The notes under the pieces: generated by a model
What the model saw: only the letters and a program-made list of their open reading frames with translations
Databases searched by the model: none
What the model was told of the DNA's origin: nothing
Shown: positions 40,303-48,717 of the stretch, one piece after another
How the letters are laid out: every line of letters starts with the position of its first letter
Position numbering within the stretch: position 1 is the stretch's first letter
Position numbers and translations under genes: made by a program
Assembly (NCBI RefSeq): GCF_900090245.1
Contig: NZ_FMDN01000031.1
Coordinates: forward strand, 1 to 49,071
From: Micromonospora halophytica
GTDB taxonomy: Bacteria; Actinomycetota; Actinomycetes; Mycobacteriales; Micromonosporaceae
Reading direction: 5' to 3'
DNA length: 49,071 bases

Positions 40303-43284
40303 TCAGCCGGCCGGCGAGCGGCGCTCCCGGTCGGTGCAGACCTGCCCCGAGGTGGCGAAGGCGTCCGTCGAGTACACGGCCAGCACGGTGAAACAGTAGT
40401 CCACCGACTCACTGAGCCCGTTGACCGTGTAGCTGGTCTGTCCGGGTTCGACGGTCGCCATCACGCCCAGCGCCTTGCCGGCCCGACCGCCGGCCACCAT
40501 GAACGGCACACCACCGTTGGTCGGATCGGACCAGCTGATCGTCACGGTGGTGTCGTCGTCGCGCAGCTTCAGGTCGGCCGGTGGCGCGCCGGTCGCCTTC
40601 GGCACGCCGGGAGACGCACCCGGCGGCGTCGACGGGGGCGCGGCCTCGTCCCGGTCGAGCACCACCGCGCCGACCACGCCGGCGACGACCACCACCACGA
40701 CGCCGACGACGACCGCGATCACCGTCCGGCCCCGTCCGCGCCGCTCGGGCTCCGGACCCATCGGGTACGCCAGCGGCGGCGGGAACGCCGGGTCGCCCTG
40801 CGGGTACGCCGCGGGGCGTTGCTCCTGCTCGACCGGGGCGGACGGATCGGCCACCTCGGACACCCGCTCGGGAACGTCGTAGGCCACCAGCGAGCCGTCG
40901 GCCGGATCGGTCACCCCGTCCGTCGTGTCCTCGTCGGGCTCGTCGTCGGCCGGGGACGTGGTCAGCGGCTGCGGGGGCGCGACGCTGCTCCACGGCGGCG
41001 CGGTCAGCCCCCACGGCGGAGCGCTGTGCGGTGCGGCACTCACCGGCGTGGCGCTGACCGGGTGGGCCGGTGGGGTGCTCACCGGGTGGTACGCGGCCGG
41101 CGGCGTGCTCACCGGGTGGGCCGGCGCGGGCGGGGTGCTCACCACCGGCGGTGCCGGGGGAGTGCTGACCGGCTGGTGCGGCACCGGAGGTGCGCTCACC
41201 GGGTAGGTGGGCGCCGGCGGGATGCTGACGACCGGCGGTGGCGGGACGCTCACCGGACGCGGAGGCGTCGGCGGCGCGCTGACCGGGTGGGCGGGTGCCG
41301 GCGGAACGGCAGGAGGGACCGGCGGCGCGCTGACCACCGGCGGCGCGGAGAACGGCCGGGCGGGCGCGGGCGGCGAACTGACGGGCGGGGCGCTCACCGG
41401 CGGGGGCGGCGGAACGGCAGGAGGGGCCGGTGGCGCGCTGACGACCGGTGGCGCGGAGACCGGGTGGGTGGGCGCGGGCGGCGTGCTGACCGAGGGCGCG
41501 CTGGCCGGGGCGGCATCCGGTCGGGCGGGAGCGCTGGAGGTCCGACCGGCCGTCGCGGCGATCCGCTCGGCCTCCTCCTGCAGCAGCGGTCCGATCTGCT
41601 TGACCTGGATCGTCGGCAGGTCCCAGCCGAGCGGCTTCGCGATCGTCGGCGGCCGGTCGGTCATCGACTCCGAGCCGCCGGTGCCCGTCGACTCCGTCGT
41701 GGTCGGATCGGCCTGTCGCGGGGTGTCGGCCGTGCTCCGGGCCTCGACCGGCACCGCGGGGCCGGTGGTCGGTGGCTGCGGCGTAACCGGTGCGGTCCGG
41801 GGCGGGGCGGCAGCGGCCGTACGCGTGGCCTCGACCGGTGCCGGAGCGCTGGTGGCAGGCGGCACCGGATCGGCCTGTTGCGGAGTGCCGGTGGGGTGAG
41901 CCGTGGCGTTGGCAGCGGGTCGCTCAGGGTTGACCGGGCTGGTCGGTTGCGCAGCGGCGATCGGGGCTCGGGCCTGCACCGGTCCCGGGCCGTTGGTGGC
42001 CGGCGGCTGCGGTGGGGGCGGAACGGTCGCCGGTGAGGGCACGACCGGTGGCGCCGATTGCGGCGGAACGGCCATGCCGTGCGCCGGGGCCGGGGCCGGG
42101 GGCGGCGGGACGACCGGGGGAGCGGAGACCGGACCCGCCGTCGGCTGTCCCCGCTGGGGCGGCGGCGCGACCCGGGGGGCCGGGTCGGGCGACGGCGCGA
42201 CGGCGCGGGCGACGTGCGGCGGCTGCGGGACGGGAGCCGGTCCCGGCGGCGCAGTCGCAGAGGCGTGGTGGGAGGCCGGCGGTACGACCGGCGGCGCCGG
42301 CGGGGTGGCCGGTGACCGGAGGTGCGGCGGTGCCCACGGGGACGTCGCCGGGGCGACGGGGCCCGGGTGCACGGGCGGGCCCATCCGGGGCGGGTAGGGC
42401 CCGGGTACGGCGGGTGGCTCGATCCGGGGACCGGGCATCGGCGGGCCTGGCGGCACCGAGACCTGGCGGTGCGGCGGGACTGGTGGCACCGGCCCGGGCG
42501 GTGTGGGTGCCTGGTGTGGCGGAGTCGGCACCGGCGGGCCGGGGCGCTGCTGCCGGGGCATCGGCACGTACGGCAGCGCCTGCCCGGCCTGCGGCGGGTA
42601 GGGCGGGGCCGGCGTGGGACCCGGGGTGCCGGTGGCCGGACCGGGCCGCCATTCCTGCGGACCCGAGCTCACGGGCGCGACGTGCGGGCCGGGCCGGTGC
42701 GGGGTGACCGGCCCCGGCGTGGTCACCGGACCGGGTCGCACGGGCCCTGGTGCGGTCACCGGACCGGGTGGCACCGGCCCTGGCGGCATCGGGCCGGGAC
42801 GCGGCGCGGGCGGTGGGGCGACGGGAGCGGGCGGTGTCGCCGGAGCGGCGTTCCCGCCGAGGTACTGCCGGGCGGCCCGTACCGCAGGGTGGTGCTCGCC
42901 GAGCACGGCGGGGCCAGCGGTGGCGACCCGGGTGTAGTTGCGGCGCGCCTCGTGCCGGTTGCCCAACTCCTCGGCGACGGAGGCGAGGTCGAAGGAGATC
43001 GCCAGCATGAGCGGGTCGGCGGCGCTCAGCCGACGCTCGCCCGCGGCGTACGCCTCCTCCAGCACCCGGCGGGCGGCGGTCGGGTCGTCGGCCTCGCGGT
43101 GCATCCGGGCCAGCAGGTGAGCGCTGCTCAGCACCTCCGGGTGGTCCTCGCCGTACGCGGGCCGGGCCGAGGCGATCGTGTCGGTGAGCAGCCGGCGGGC
43201 GGCAGGAAGATCACCGGCGGAACGCAGGGCGAGGGCCCGCTGCTGGACGGTGGTGAGGGGAGAGGGCTGTGACACGGGAGCCAT
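40303..43284 (-). CDS. TPR-like protein with long proline-rich region, TM helix and FN3 domain
   Basis: Protein of 993 aa. Residues about 8-145 are TPR-like helices (RALALRSAGDLPAARRLLTD, EDHPEVLSSAHLLARMH, LGEHHPAVRAARQYLGG). From about 150 to 770 the chain is Pro/Ala/Val-rich with repeated P-V-S-x-P-P and P-G-P-V units and is surely unfolded. A membrane helix follows (TVIAVVVGVVVVVVAGVVGAV, about 853-876), then one external FN3 domain (about 900-985). So cytoplasmic TPR and outside FN3 are linked through the membrane. ATG at 43284; no good ribosome binding site. First gene of the five-gene locus; 153 bp separate it from the next. Confidence 0.8.
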   Translation of the reverse strand: MAPVSQPSPLTTVQQRALALRSAGDLPAARRLLTDTIASARPAYGEDHPEVLSSAHLLARMHREADDPTAARRVLEEAYAAGERRLSAADPLMLAISFDLASVAEELGNRHEARRNYTRVATAGPAVLGEHHPAVRAARQYLGGNAAPATPPAPVAPPPAPRPGPMPPGPVPPGPVTAPGPVRPGPVTTPGPVTPHRPGPHVAPVSSGPQEWRPGPATGTPGPTPAPPYPPQAGQALPYVPMPRQQRPGPPVPTPPHQAPTPPGPVPPVPPHRQVSVPPGPPMPGPRIEPPAVPGPYPPRMGPPVHPGPVAPATSPWAPPHLRSPATPPAPPVVPPASHHASATAPPGPAPVPQPPHVARAVAPSPDPAPRVAPPPQRGQPTAGPVSAPPVVPPPPAPAPAHGMAVPPQSAPPVVPSPATVPPPPQPPATNGPGPVQARAPIAAAQPTSPVNPERPAANATAHPTGTPQQADPVPPATSAPAPVEATRTAAAAPPRTAPVTPQPPTTGPAVPVEARSTADTPRQADPTTTESTGTGGSESMTDRPPTIAKPLGWDLPTIQVKQIGPLLQEEAERIAATAGRTSSAPARPDAAPASAPSVSTPPAPTHPVSAPPVVSAPPAPPAVPPPPPVSAPPVSSPPAPARPFSAPPVVSAPPVPPAVPPAPAHPVSAPPTPPRPVSVPPPPVVSIPPAPTYPVSAPPVPHQPVSTPPAPPVVSTPPAPAHPVSTPPAAYHPVSTPPAHPVSATPVSAAPHSAPPWGLTAPPWSSVAPPQPLTTSPADDEPDEDTTDGVTDPADGSLVAYDVPERVSEVADPSAPVEQEQRPAAYPQGDPAFPPPLAYPMGPEPERRGRGRTVIAVVVGVVVVVVAGVVGAVVLDRDEAAPPSTPPGASPGVPKATGAPPADLKLRDDDTTVTISWSDPTNGGVPFMVAGGRAGKALGVMATVEPGQTSYTVNGLSESVDYCFTVLAVYSTDAFATSGQVCTDRERRSPAG

Positions 43285-43508
43285 GCTGCCGTTAGACCGA
43301 GCCCGGACGCTACCCGCAGAGCAGGCGGGGACCTCCGGCTCTCCCGGCTGCACGCCTCTGACCAGGGCATACGCGTCGTGAGGGAACGTGCCGGACGGCG
43401 ATGTGCATGATCCATCCCGGCCGTGTACAGTAATGCCCCGTGCGGCCCGCCAGGGCGGCCGACTGGCGGGAGACCCGCCGCGGCCGACAGGGTAGGCTCA
43501 CGGAGCAG

Positions 43509-43595
43509 GTCCGGGTGGCGGAATGGCAGACGCGCTAGCTTGAGGTGCTAGTGCCCGTATAGGGCGTGGGGGTTCAAGTCCCCCCTCGGACACCA
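43509..43595 (+). tRNA. tRNA-Leu (GAG)
   Basis: A class II tRNA of 87 nt including an encoded CCA end. The acceptor GTCCGGG pairs with CTCGGAC (one G-T pair). The anticodon arm CTAGC-TTGAGGT-GCTAG has anticodon GAG (pairing with CTC/CTT Leu codons). The long variable arm (GTGCCCGTATAGGGCGT) and the T arm (GGGGGTTCAAGTCCCCC) are intact. The tRNA stands at the border of apparently acquired DNA to the right and could be an integration site. Confidence 0.96.
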
Positions 43596-43628
43596 AATTG
43601 CAGCATCCATGCTGTGGTTCGCGTACTG

Positions 43629-43650
43629 GTGGTCAAGCACGCTTGACCAC
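43629..43650. repeat. Perfect 10-bp inverted repeat after tRNA-Leu
   Basis: GTGGTCAAGC (43629-43638) and GCTTGACCAC (43641-43650) are perfect inverse copies separated by AC. A smaller CAGCAT/ATGCTG hairpin lies just before. It may be the tRNA terminator, but the nearly continuous palindrome would also suit a binding site for the recombinase or AbrB-like protein encoded next. Confidence 0.7.
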
Positions 43651-43708
43651 GCCAGTCTCAGCGCAGCGGCTCCCTCGATCGATCGTGTCTTGATCGGGGG
43701 CGATTGTC

Positions 43709-44071
43709 GTGGCTGATCGTTCCGTGGCTCCCGTCATCCCTCCCGTGCGGCTGTCGGACCGGGAGCAGGGATCTCGTCGCCCGCGTGGTGGAGCTTCTCG
43801 TCGTTCTCCCTTGCCCCTGCCGGTCCTGCCGACGCCACGCGCCGGCACGATGGTGTACGGCTTGGCTGCCATCGACACCAGCGACCGCATCGCCGACCGC
43901 GCAATCATCCGTGCCCTTGGATGGGGGCCGGGCACGCGGCTGCACATCCGCGAGGGCTCTGGAGTCATCGTCGTCCGGCTGGACCAACAGGGCGTCTTCA
44001 CCGTCACCGACCAAGGTCACCTCCACCTGCCGACGGCTGTCCGGCACTGGTGCGGGAGTGGTCGGGCATGA
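43709..44071 (+). CDS. AbrB/SpoVT-like DNA-binding protein next to integrase
   Basis: Protein of 120 aa if GTG 43709 is used; an in-frame ATG at 43850 would leave about 73 aa covering the recognisable part. That part (YGLAAIDTSDRIADRAIIRA, LGWGPGTRLHIRE, then VTDQGHLHLPTAVRHWCG) follows the AbrB/MazE beta-hairpin pattern with two swapped-hairpin repeats and resembles proteins commonly encoded right before tyrosine integrases in actinomycetes. The end looks shorter than such proteins, cutting off soon after HWCG. The stop overlaps the integrase ATG (ATGA). Possibly a regulator or directionality partner of the integrase. Confidence 0.6.
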   Translation: MADRSVAPVIPPVRLSDREQGSRRPRGGASRRSPLPLPVLPTPRAGTMVYGLAAIDTSDRIADRAIIRALGWGPGTRLHIREGSGVIVVRLDQQGVFTVTDQGHLHLPTAVRHWCGSGRA

Positions 44072-45087
44072 GTGACATCACCGTGGGCCGGGCGGAGCTG
44101 GACGCCGCGCGGTTGTTGTTGTCGCGGATGGGGATCTCGCCGGCTGATCTTGTCGCGGCGGCGTCGGATCGTCCACCAGCACCAACGTTCGCCGAGTACG
44201 TGCCGGTCATCTCGGCGGCGGTCAGCGACGGTACGCGGCGGGCGTACGGCTCGTACTGGAAGCGGGTCCTGGAGCAGTGGGGGCAGCGGCGGCTTGATGA
44301 GCCGACGCCGTCGGAGATTGAGCAGCTCGCCGAGTACACCAAGACGCACGTCGTTGCCCGGCGCAACGCGCGAGGCGGACGCAGTGCGGCGGAGCACCTG
44401 ATCGCCGCGCTGCGCTGCCTGTACAAGCGGGCCGTTGCCGACGGGTACGTCGCCGCTGCGGACAACCCGGCCCTCAAGGTGGCCAAGCCGCGGCGCCTGC
44501 CCAGCACCAGGCGGGCGGTGGCCGACAGCAGGTTGGCGGAGATCAACGCCGTCGCCGCCAGCACGGGCGACGATCCGGCGCTGGACAGCCTGCTGCTGCG
44601 GCTGCACACCGAGACGGCGTGCCGTCGAGGCGGTGCGTTGGCCCTGCGCCCGGTCGACCTGGACCCGGACCAGTGCCTCATCCTGCTGCGGGAGAAGGGC
44701 GACACGGTGCGGTGGCAGCCGGTGTCGCCGACCCTGATGAGGCATCTGCAGCAGCATGCCGAGGAGCGTCGGGCGGTGGGAACGGGTCAGCTGCTGCGTT
44801 ACCGAAACGGGCGGCCGATCACCTACCGGCGCTACGACCACCTATGGGTGCGCATCGGTGAGCACCTGCCGTGGGTGTACGTGCAGCAGCTCAGCACGCA
44901 CTGGCTGCGGCACACGACCCTGACGTGGGTCGAGCGGAACTTCGGCTACGCCGTGGCACGCGCGTACGCCGGGCACTCAGACAGCGGTAGCGATGTCGGC
45001 ACCACCAGTACCTACGTCCGGGCGAGCCTGCAGGAGGTGGCCGCGGCTCTGGCGGCCTTGACCAGCGAAGCCCATCCTTTGGCCTGA
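44068..45087 (+). CDS. Tyrosine site-specific recombinase/integrase
   Basis: Protein of 339 aa. N-terminal core-binding helices (about 40-130, FAEYVPVISAAVSDGTRRAY) and a catalytic domain with Arg186 or Arg187 (ETACRRGGAL), His278-x-x-Arg281 (THWLRH), His303 (YAGHSD) and nucleophile Tyr316 (TSTYVRA). All five key residues are present, so activity is likely. The length fits XerC-like or small-integron-type integrases. Located 472 bp after a tRNA-Leu gene, pointing away from it, which fits an integrated island, although no att repeat was found in the window. Coupled to the AbrB-like ORF. Confidence 0.9.
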   Translation: MSDITVGRAELDAARLLLSRMGISPADLVAAASDRPPAPTFAEYVPVISAAVSDGTRRAYGSYWKRVLEQWGQRRLDEPTPSEIEQLAEYTKTHVVARRNARGGRSAAEHLIAALRCLYKRAVADGYVAAADNPALKVAKPRRLPSTRRAVADSRLAEINAVAASTGDDPALDSLLLRLHTETACRRGGALALRPVDLDPDQCLILLREKGDTVRWQPVSPTLMRHLQQHAEERRAVGTGQLLRYRNGRPITYRRYDHLWVRIGEHLPWVYVQQLSTHWLRHTTLTWVERNFGYAVARAYAGHSDSGSDVGTTSTYVRASLQEVAAALAALTSEAHPLA

Positions 45088-45239
45088 GCGTTAGACAGCG
45101 GGTGGGCCTGGCCGCTAGGTCTGGTCCACCCGCGCAAACTGGTTGAAACAAGATCGATAAAGTGGGACGAGTTGGTGCGGTTGGTCCCGGACGTTTCGCC
45201 GTGTGTCGTTTCGACACGACCGTAGTGCGGCGGAGGACC

Positions 45240-46577
45240 TCAGGCGATGTGATCGCGTGGCAACGCCTTCGCGGGCAGAACCAGTACCTTGTCGTCCTCC
45301 CGCTGGACGAGGCCGATCTCGACGTCGGGGAGCTCCGAGGTAGCCACCGACTCCTCGGCCGCCAGTTGGCGCAGACGGGCCGGCCAGGCGAGCAGGTTGT
45401 TAACTTCGCCTTGCGTCAGCAGGCGGTCCGTGAAGCTCTTGGTGGGAGCACGGAGCCGGAGTTCCACCAAGTCGACCAGGAGCGCGCGCAGCTCGCCTTG
45501 AAGTTCGTCCACGCTTCGCTGCTCATCCTGCAGCATCGCGGTGAAGCGATGGAAGTCGAGTTCCGGCGACTTCTGCGCGTGTTGCACGGCTTGGAGAACC
45601 GCGACACGTCGTTTCGTGGCGATCGCGAGCGAGGCGAGCCGGAGCTCGACGCGGAAGGCGCCGTTGGGCTGGTCGATCCCGGGGAAGGCCTTGACGAGGT
45701 CAGCGACCTCCACACCTTCGGAAGAGAACGCAGCGAGTTTCGCTCGCCAGGTGCCGGCTCTGCGTGTGGCCGCGGCGATGGCGGTGTCGACGGTGTGCAC
45801 CGCGGCGTCCAGGCCGAGGGCGTGTCCGGCCTCACCCTTGTCGAGCAGGAGCGCGGTGGCTCTCTCGACCGCTGTCGTCGCGCCGTTGAGGCGATCGCGC
45901 TCCGCGTCGAGATTGTCGGCGGTCAGCTCCTCGAGAAGCTCGGTGACTCTCTCCATGGCTTTACGCCGCTGCTCTTCGGCGTACACGCTCGCGGCGGTGG
46001 CGACGGCGAGGAGAACGAAGGATGCTGCGGCGGTGACCATGCCGGCGCCGGTCACCGCCTTTGCGGTGCCGCTCATCGCCGCGGTACCGCCTGAACGTGG
46101 CGCGTCGGTCACCACCGGGACGAAGGTCGCCTTCTTCACGATCCCCGACTTGCCGAGGATGTCGCTGTAGATCCCGCCGGTGGCGGCTTTGGACGGCATG
46201 GAGCGGACGAGGCCTTCACCGAGCTGCGCGGCCACCGTCCTCGGCACCACCATCCGGTACAGCGTCTCCGTCGACTGCGCGGCGCCGGCCGTGCTCGTGG
46301 AGGCGTTCGCCGGTACTTTCAACAGGTTCCGGAGTTGTACGGCGAGAGGCGAAGCGGCGTCGAGGAGTCTTCCGCCTCGAAAGTGCGCCTCTGCGGGCAG
46401 CGGATACGCTTCCACCGTGACGAGCGGTGTGTCGAGAAACGCGGCGAGCGCCTGCCGCAGCCCGGCAAGCCGCTCCGGATTCATTCCCTTGTGGTCCACG
46501 GGAAGCTGAGCTGCCCGCGAGACCCTCTCGGGGTCCGTCGCCAGGGTCCAAACCGGCACCTGCAAGTGGTCCGTCAC
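45240..46577 (-). CDS. Unknown membrane/coiled-coil protein, 445 aa
   Basis: I do not recognise this protein. Residues 1-150 look globular (LRQALAAFLDTPLVTVEAYP); 165-199 is Gly/Ala-rich and hydrophobic (GTAKAVTGAGMVTAAASFVL then LAVATAASVYA), a likely membrane-inserted hairpin or single helix; 200-240 is a highly charged helix suited to a coiled coil (EEQRRKAMERVTELLEELTA); the rest is helical and ends in a beta-rich tail (LPDVEIGLVQREDDKVLVL). Such a layout, a membrane core with helical arms, is seen in some pore- or dynamin-associated proteins, but no motif proves it. GTG 46577 was taken as start. Its base composition is less GC-rich than the left part of the window, suggesting transfer with the island. 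Confidence 0.8.
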   Translation of the reverse strand: MTDHLQVPVWTLATDPERVSRAAQLPVDHKGMNPERLAGLRQALAAFLDTPLVTVEAYPLPAEAHFRGGRLLDAASPLAVQLRNLLKVPANASTSTAGAAQSTETLYRMVVPRTVAAQLGEGLVRSMPSKAATGGIYSDILGKSGIVKKATFVPVVTDAPRSGGTAAMSGTAKAVTGAGMVTAAASFVLLAVATAASVYAEEQRRKAMERVTELLEELTADNLDAERDRLNGATTAVERATALLLDKGEAGHALGLDAAVHTVDTAIAAATRRAGTWRAKLAAFSSEGVEVADLVKAFPGIDQPNGAFRVELRLASLAIATKRRVAVLQAVQHAQKSPELDFHRFTAMLQDEQRSVDELQGELRALLVDLVELRLRAPTKSFTDRLLTQGEVNNLLAWPARLRQLAAEESVATSELPDVEIGLVQREDDKVLVLPAKALPRDHIA

Positions 46578-46763
46578 GCGGGTTCCGCCGTTCCTAGTCG
46601 TGGCGAGCGCCTCCGAGACTAACCATTGCGCTGCTGGACTGGCAGGAGTGCGTATTCGTCCGATGTGAGTTCCCGCGGGCGAGCCAGCCGCCGTAGGGGC
46701 GCGTCACGCACCGTAGCTGCAGCGGGCTTGCGTCGGCATCCGGATCTGTCCAGTCGAATGCGC

Positions 46764-47438
46764 TCAGTGTGTTTGGATCTCCCAGGCCGGCTGTTGGGGC
46801 TCGTCGTTGTGCACGATGATGTCGACGTGATCGGTCGGGCGGACCGTGGCGAAGTAGAGCTGTTGGGAGGGGATGTAGCGCTCGCGCCAGCGCCGTTCGA
46901 CTTCGGCCGGAGATGACACCCGGCGTTCTCGGATCACGGCACGATCTACGGTCTTGTCGAGCGCGGCCGACACGAAGATACGGAGGTCCCATCGATCGAT
47001 CAGTTCCGGGCGCATGAGGAAGACGCCGTCGAAGACCAGCACGGCGTCGGCGGGGGCGGTACTGAGCGGCGGGGACAGGGCAGTGTCTGTAGTGCGGTCG
47101 TAGACCGCGTGTTGGAAGCGTCGATCTCCGCCTGGGCCGAGCGGATCGAGGAGAGCCCTGTTCAGCGCGTCGTAGTCGTGGGTGTCGAAGTAGCAGCCTT
47201 CGGCCGAGTACTCGCCGCGAGGGTAGCGCTGTGCCCGGGGGAAGAGGAAATCGTCGATGCTCGCGCGGATGACGTCGCGGCCTTGCTTGTGCAAGACGTC
47301 GGCCAGCTCGTCGGCGAGGGTGGTCTTGCCTGCGGCGGGGGGTCCGTCGATGGCAACTCGGGTCGGGTGGGCGACGGTGACGGATCCGACTGCCTCAGTC
47401 AGGCGGCCGAGCAACTCGGCGCGGGTGCCTTGGTCCAT
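46764..47438 (-). CDS. Uridine-kinase-like P-loop protein
   Basis: Protein of 224 aa. Walker A GPPAAGKTT (32-40), a DxF motif at RASIDDFLFPRAQRYPRG, DTHDYDALNRALLDPLGPGG, Walker-B-like VLVFDGVFLMRPEL and a lid region with RERRVSSPAEVERRWRERY. The set matches the uridine-kinase-like proteins common in actinomycetes, which phosphorylate nucleosides or other small alcohols; the actual substrate is not shown. ATG at 47438 follows GGAAGGAC closely; a TTG at 47462 in frame is less likely. Stands alone in the acquired-looking segment. Confidence 0.85.
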   Translation of the reverse strand: MDQGTRAELLGRLTEAVGSVTVAHPTRVAIDGPPAAGKTTLADELADVLHKQGRDVIRASIDDFLFPRAQRYPRGEYSAEGCYFDTHDYDALNRALLDPLGPGGDRRFQHAVYDRTTDTALSPPLSTAPADAVLVFDGVFLMRPELIDRWDLRIFVSAALDKTVDRAVIRERRVSSPAEVERRWRERYIPSQQLYFATVRPTDHVDIIVHNDEPQQPAWEIQTH

Positions 47439-47560
47439 GTCCTTCCATCCTGAGTCTCGCAATGGTCGCCACGTCGGCGTCGGACTGAGATGAACGTCGG
47501 AGGTGGCAAACAGGCGTGTGCCCGGTGGCGACCGCGATCACCAATGCTTCTCCAGCCACC

Positions 47561-48208
47561 TCACCGATGGGCGAAGACGAAGGCGCCTTCGACGTTAGGG
47601 GCCGGGTGATGCACCATCTCCGCCTCGACGGTGAATCCGGCAGCGTCCAGCCAGGTCGCGACCCGCGCCGGTGACCGACGATGCACGTAGACATTCATTG
47701 GGTGGCCGCCGTAGCCCTCCGTCTTGAGCTTGCTGCCCTCGCCGGCGTGGAAGCCCAGTAGCAGGATCCCGCCAGGCCGCAGCACCCGAAAGAACTCGGC
47801 AAAGACCGTGGGGACCTCGTCGTCGGGGACGTGGATCAGAGAGAACCACGCGAGCAGGCCGGTCAGCGAGCCATCGGCCAGTTCGAGACTCGTCATGGAG
47901 CCGACCTCGAACCGCAGGCCGGGATGGTCCCGCCGGGCAATGTCGATCATCGCGGGGGACAGGTCAACGCCGAACGCGTCCAGGCCGATGCCTTGCAGAT
48001 AGGCGGTGATCCGACCCGGACCGCAGCCGGCATCGCCGACCGGCCCGTTCCCCTGAGCGCGCACCAGTTCGGCGAAGAGTGCCAGGATGCCCCGCTGGAA
48101 TGGTTCGCCAGCGAGGGCGTCCCGCAGCAGGTCGGCGTAGCTGACCGCCACGGTGTTGTAGGAAGTCCGAGTGTCGTCGAGCCAACCGGGAACGCGCATG
48201 CGGAGCAC
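47561..48208 (-). CDS. Class I SAM-dependent methyltransferase
   Basis: Protein of 215 aa (212 if ATG 48199 is used). Motif I VGDAGCGPGRITAYL binds SAM, followed by FGVDLSPAMIDIARRDHPGL, LAWFSLIHVPDDEVP and FFRVLRPGGILLLGFHAG. The N-terminus WLDDTRTSYNTVAVSYADLL is a common opening of actinomycete methyltransferases of this size. Substrate unknown. GTG 48208 has GGGG 5 nt upstream and ATG 48199 follows in frame. Alone, between the kinase and the IS cluster. Confidence 0.88.
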   Translation of the reverse strand: MLRMRVPGWLDDTRTSYNTVAVSYADLLRDALAGEPFQRGILALFAELVRAQGNGPVGDAGCGPGRITAYLQGIGLDAFGVDLSPAMIDIARRDHPGLRFEVGSMTSLELADGSLTGLLAWFSLIHVPDDEVPTVFAEFFRVLRPGGILLLGFHAGEGSKLKTEGYGGHPMNVYVHRRSPARVATWLDAAGFTVEAEMVHHPAPNVEGAFVFAHR

Positions 48209-48313
48209 GATAGCCCCGACTCACGCGGTGGCGTCGCCCCTGGCAATGCCGCCATCAATCGGGCAAGTGAGGGTGGCCAAGGCCGTGGTCGTATGTCTGT
48301 GCAGACCAGCGGG

Positions 48314-48717
48314 AGGTGTCAGAGGGCGTTCGATTTGTTCTTGATCTACTAGTATGTGCCTCGCCAGGTGGGTGTAGCTTCGTCCGTTATGCGGCGGCTG
48401 ACATTGTCGATCATGGCGATGTGGATCATGGCTTCGGAGCTGGCCGGGTGGGTCTCGTAGTCGCGCACGAGTCGGCGGTGAAGCATCAGCCAGCCCAGCG
48501 TTCTCTCTACGACCCATCGCCGTTTGACTACGTGGAAGCCTTTGGTCTCGGTGTTTCTCGGTACGACCTCGGCGTTGATACCGAGAGTGGCGGCGTGTTC
48601 GACGAACTTGGTTTTGAAACCGGCGTCCACCCTCTTGGTCACGGTGGGATGGGTGGCTTTTACCTGTTCCAGGGCTTGGATCCCGGCGGTGTTCTCGGTC
48701 GTGGAGGCGGCCATGAC
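48314..48717 (-). mobile_element. IS5-type element remnant, 3' part
   Basis: Carries the 3' half of an IS5-type transposase and about 35 bp beyond its stop. The 5' half is missing because an ISL3-type element begins at 48718 inside it. The outer end near 48314-48345 is set loosely from the AT-richer TTCGATTTGTTCTTGATC stretch, not from a mapped repeat. It is not the same element copy as the one at 1-345, whose N-terminal half is present. Confidence 0.65.
48349..48717 (-). pseudogene. IS5 family transposase, C-terminal half, cut by ISL3 insertion
   Basis: From the stop at 48349 the frame reads backward through MIHIAMIDNVSRRI, HRRLVRDYETHPASSE, RRWVVERTLGWLML (holding the Glu of the DDE triad), GFHVVKRR and VDAGFKTKFVEH to VMAAST, which corresponds to the V-x-A-A-S block after the middle Asp of IS5 transposases. 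Similarity stops exactly where the ISL3 end (GGCTCTTCGAAGTT) begins at 48718; the open frame continues to 48783 only by chance. The N-terminal half is not in the window. Not functional. Confidence 0.85.

Noticed and set aside
38707..42036. Plus-strand open frame of 1109 codons opposite the FN3 and TPR genes
   Set aside because: Arg/Gly-rich composition typical of antisense frames and spans two real genes and their gap.
40925..42397. Gly/Thr-rich plus-strand frames and a repeat-like, CRISPR-like look
   Set aside because: Explained by the proline-rich coding repeats on the minus strand; unit spacing is irregular and there are no spacer-like unique segments.
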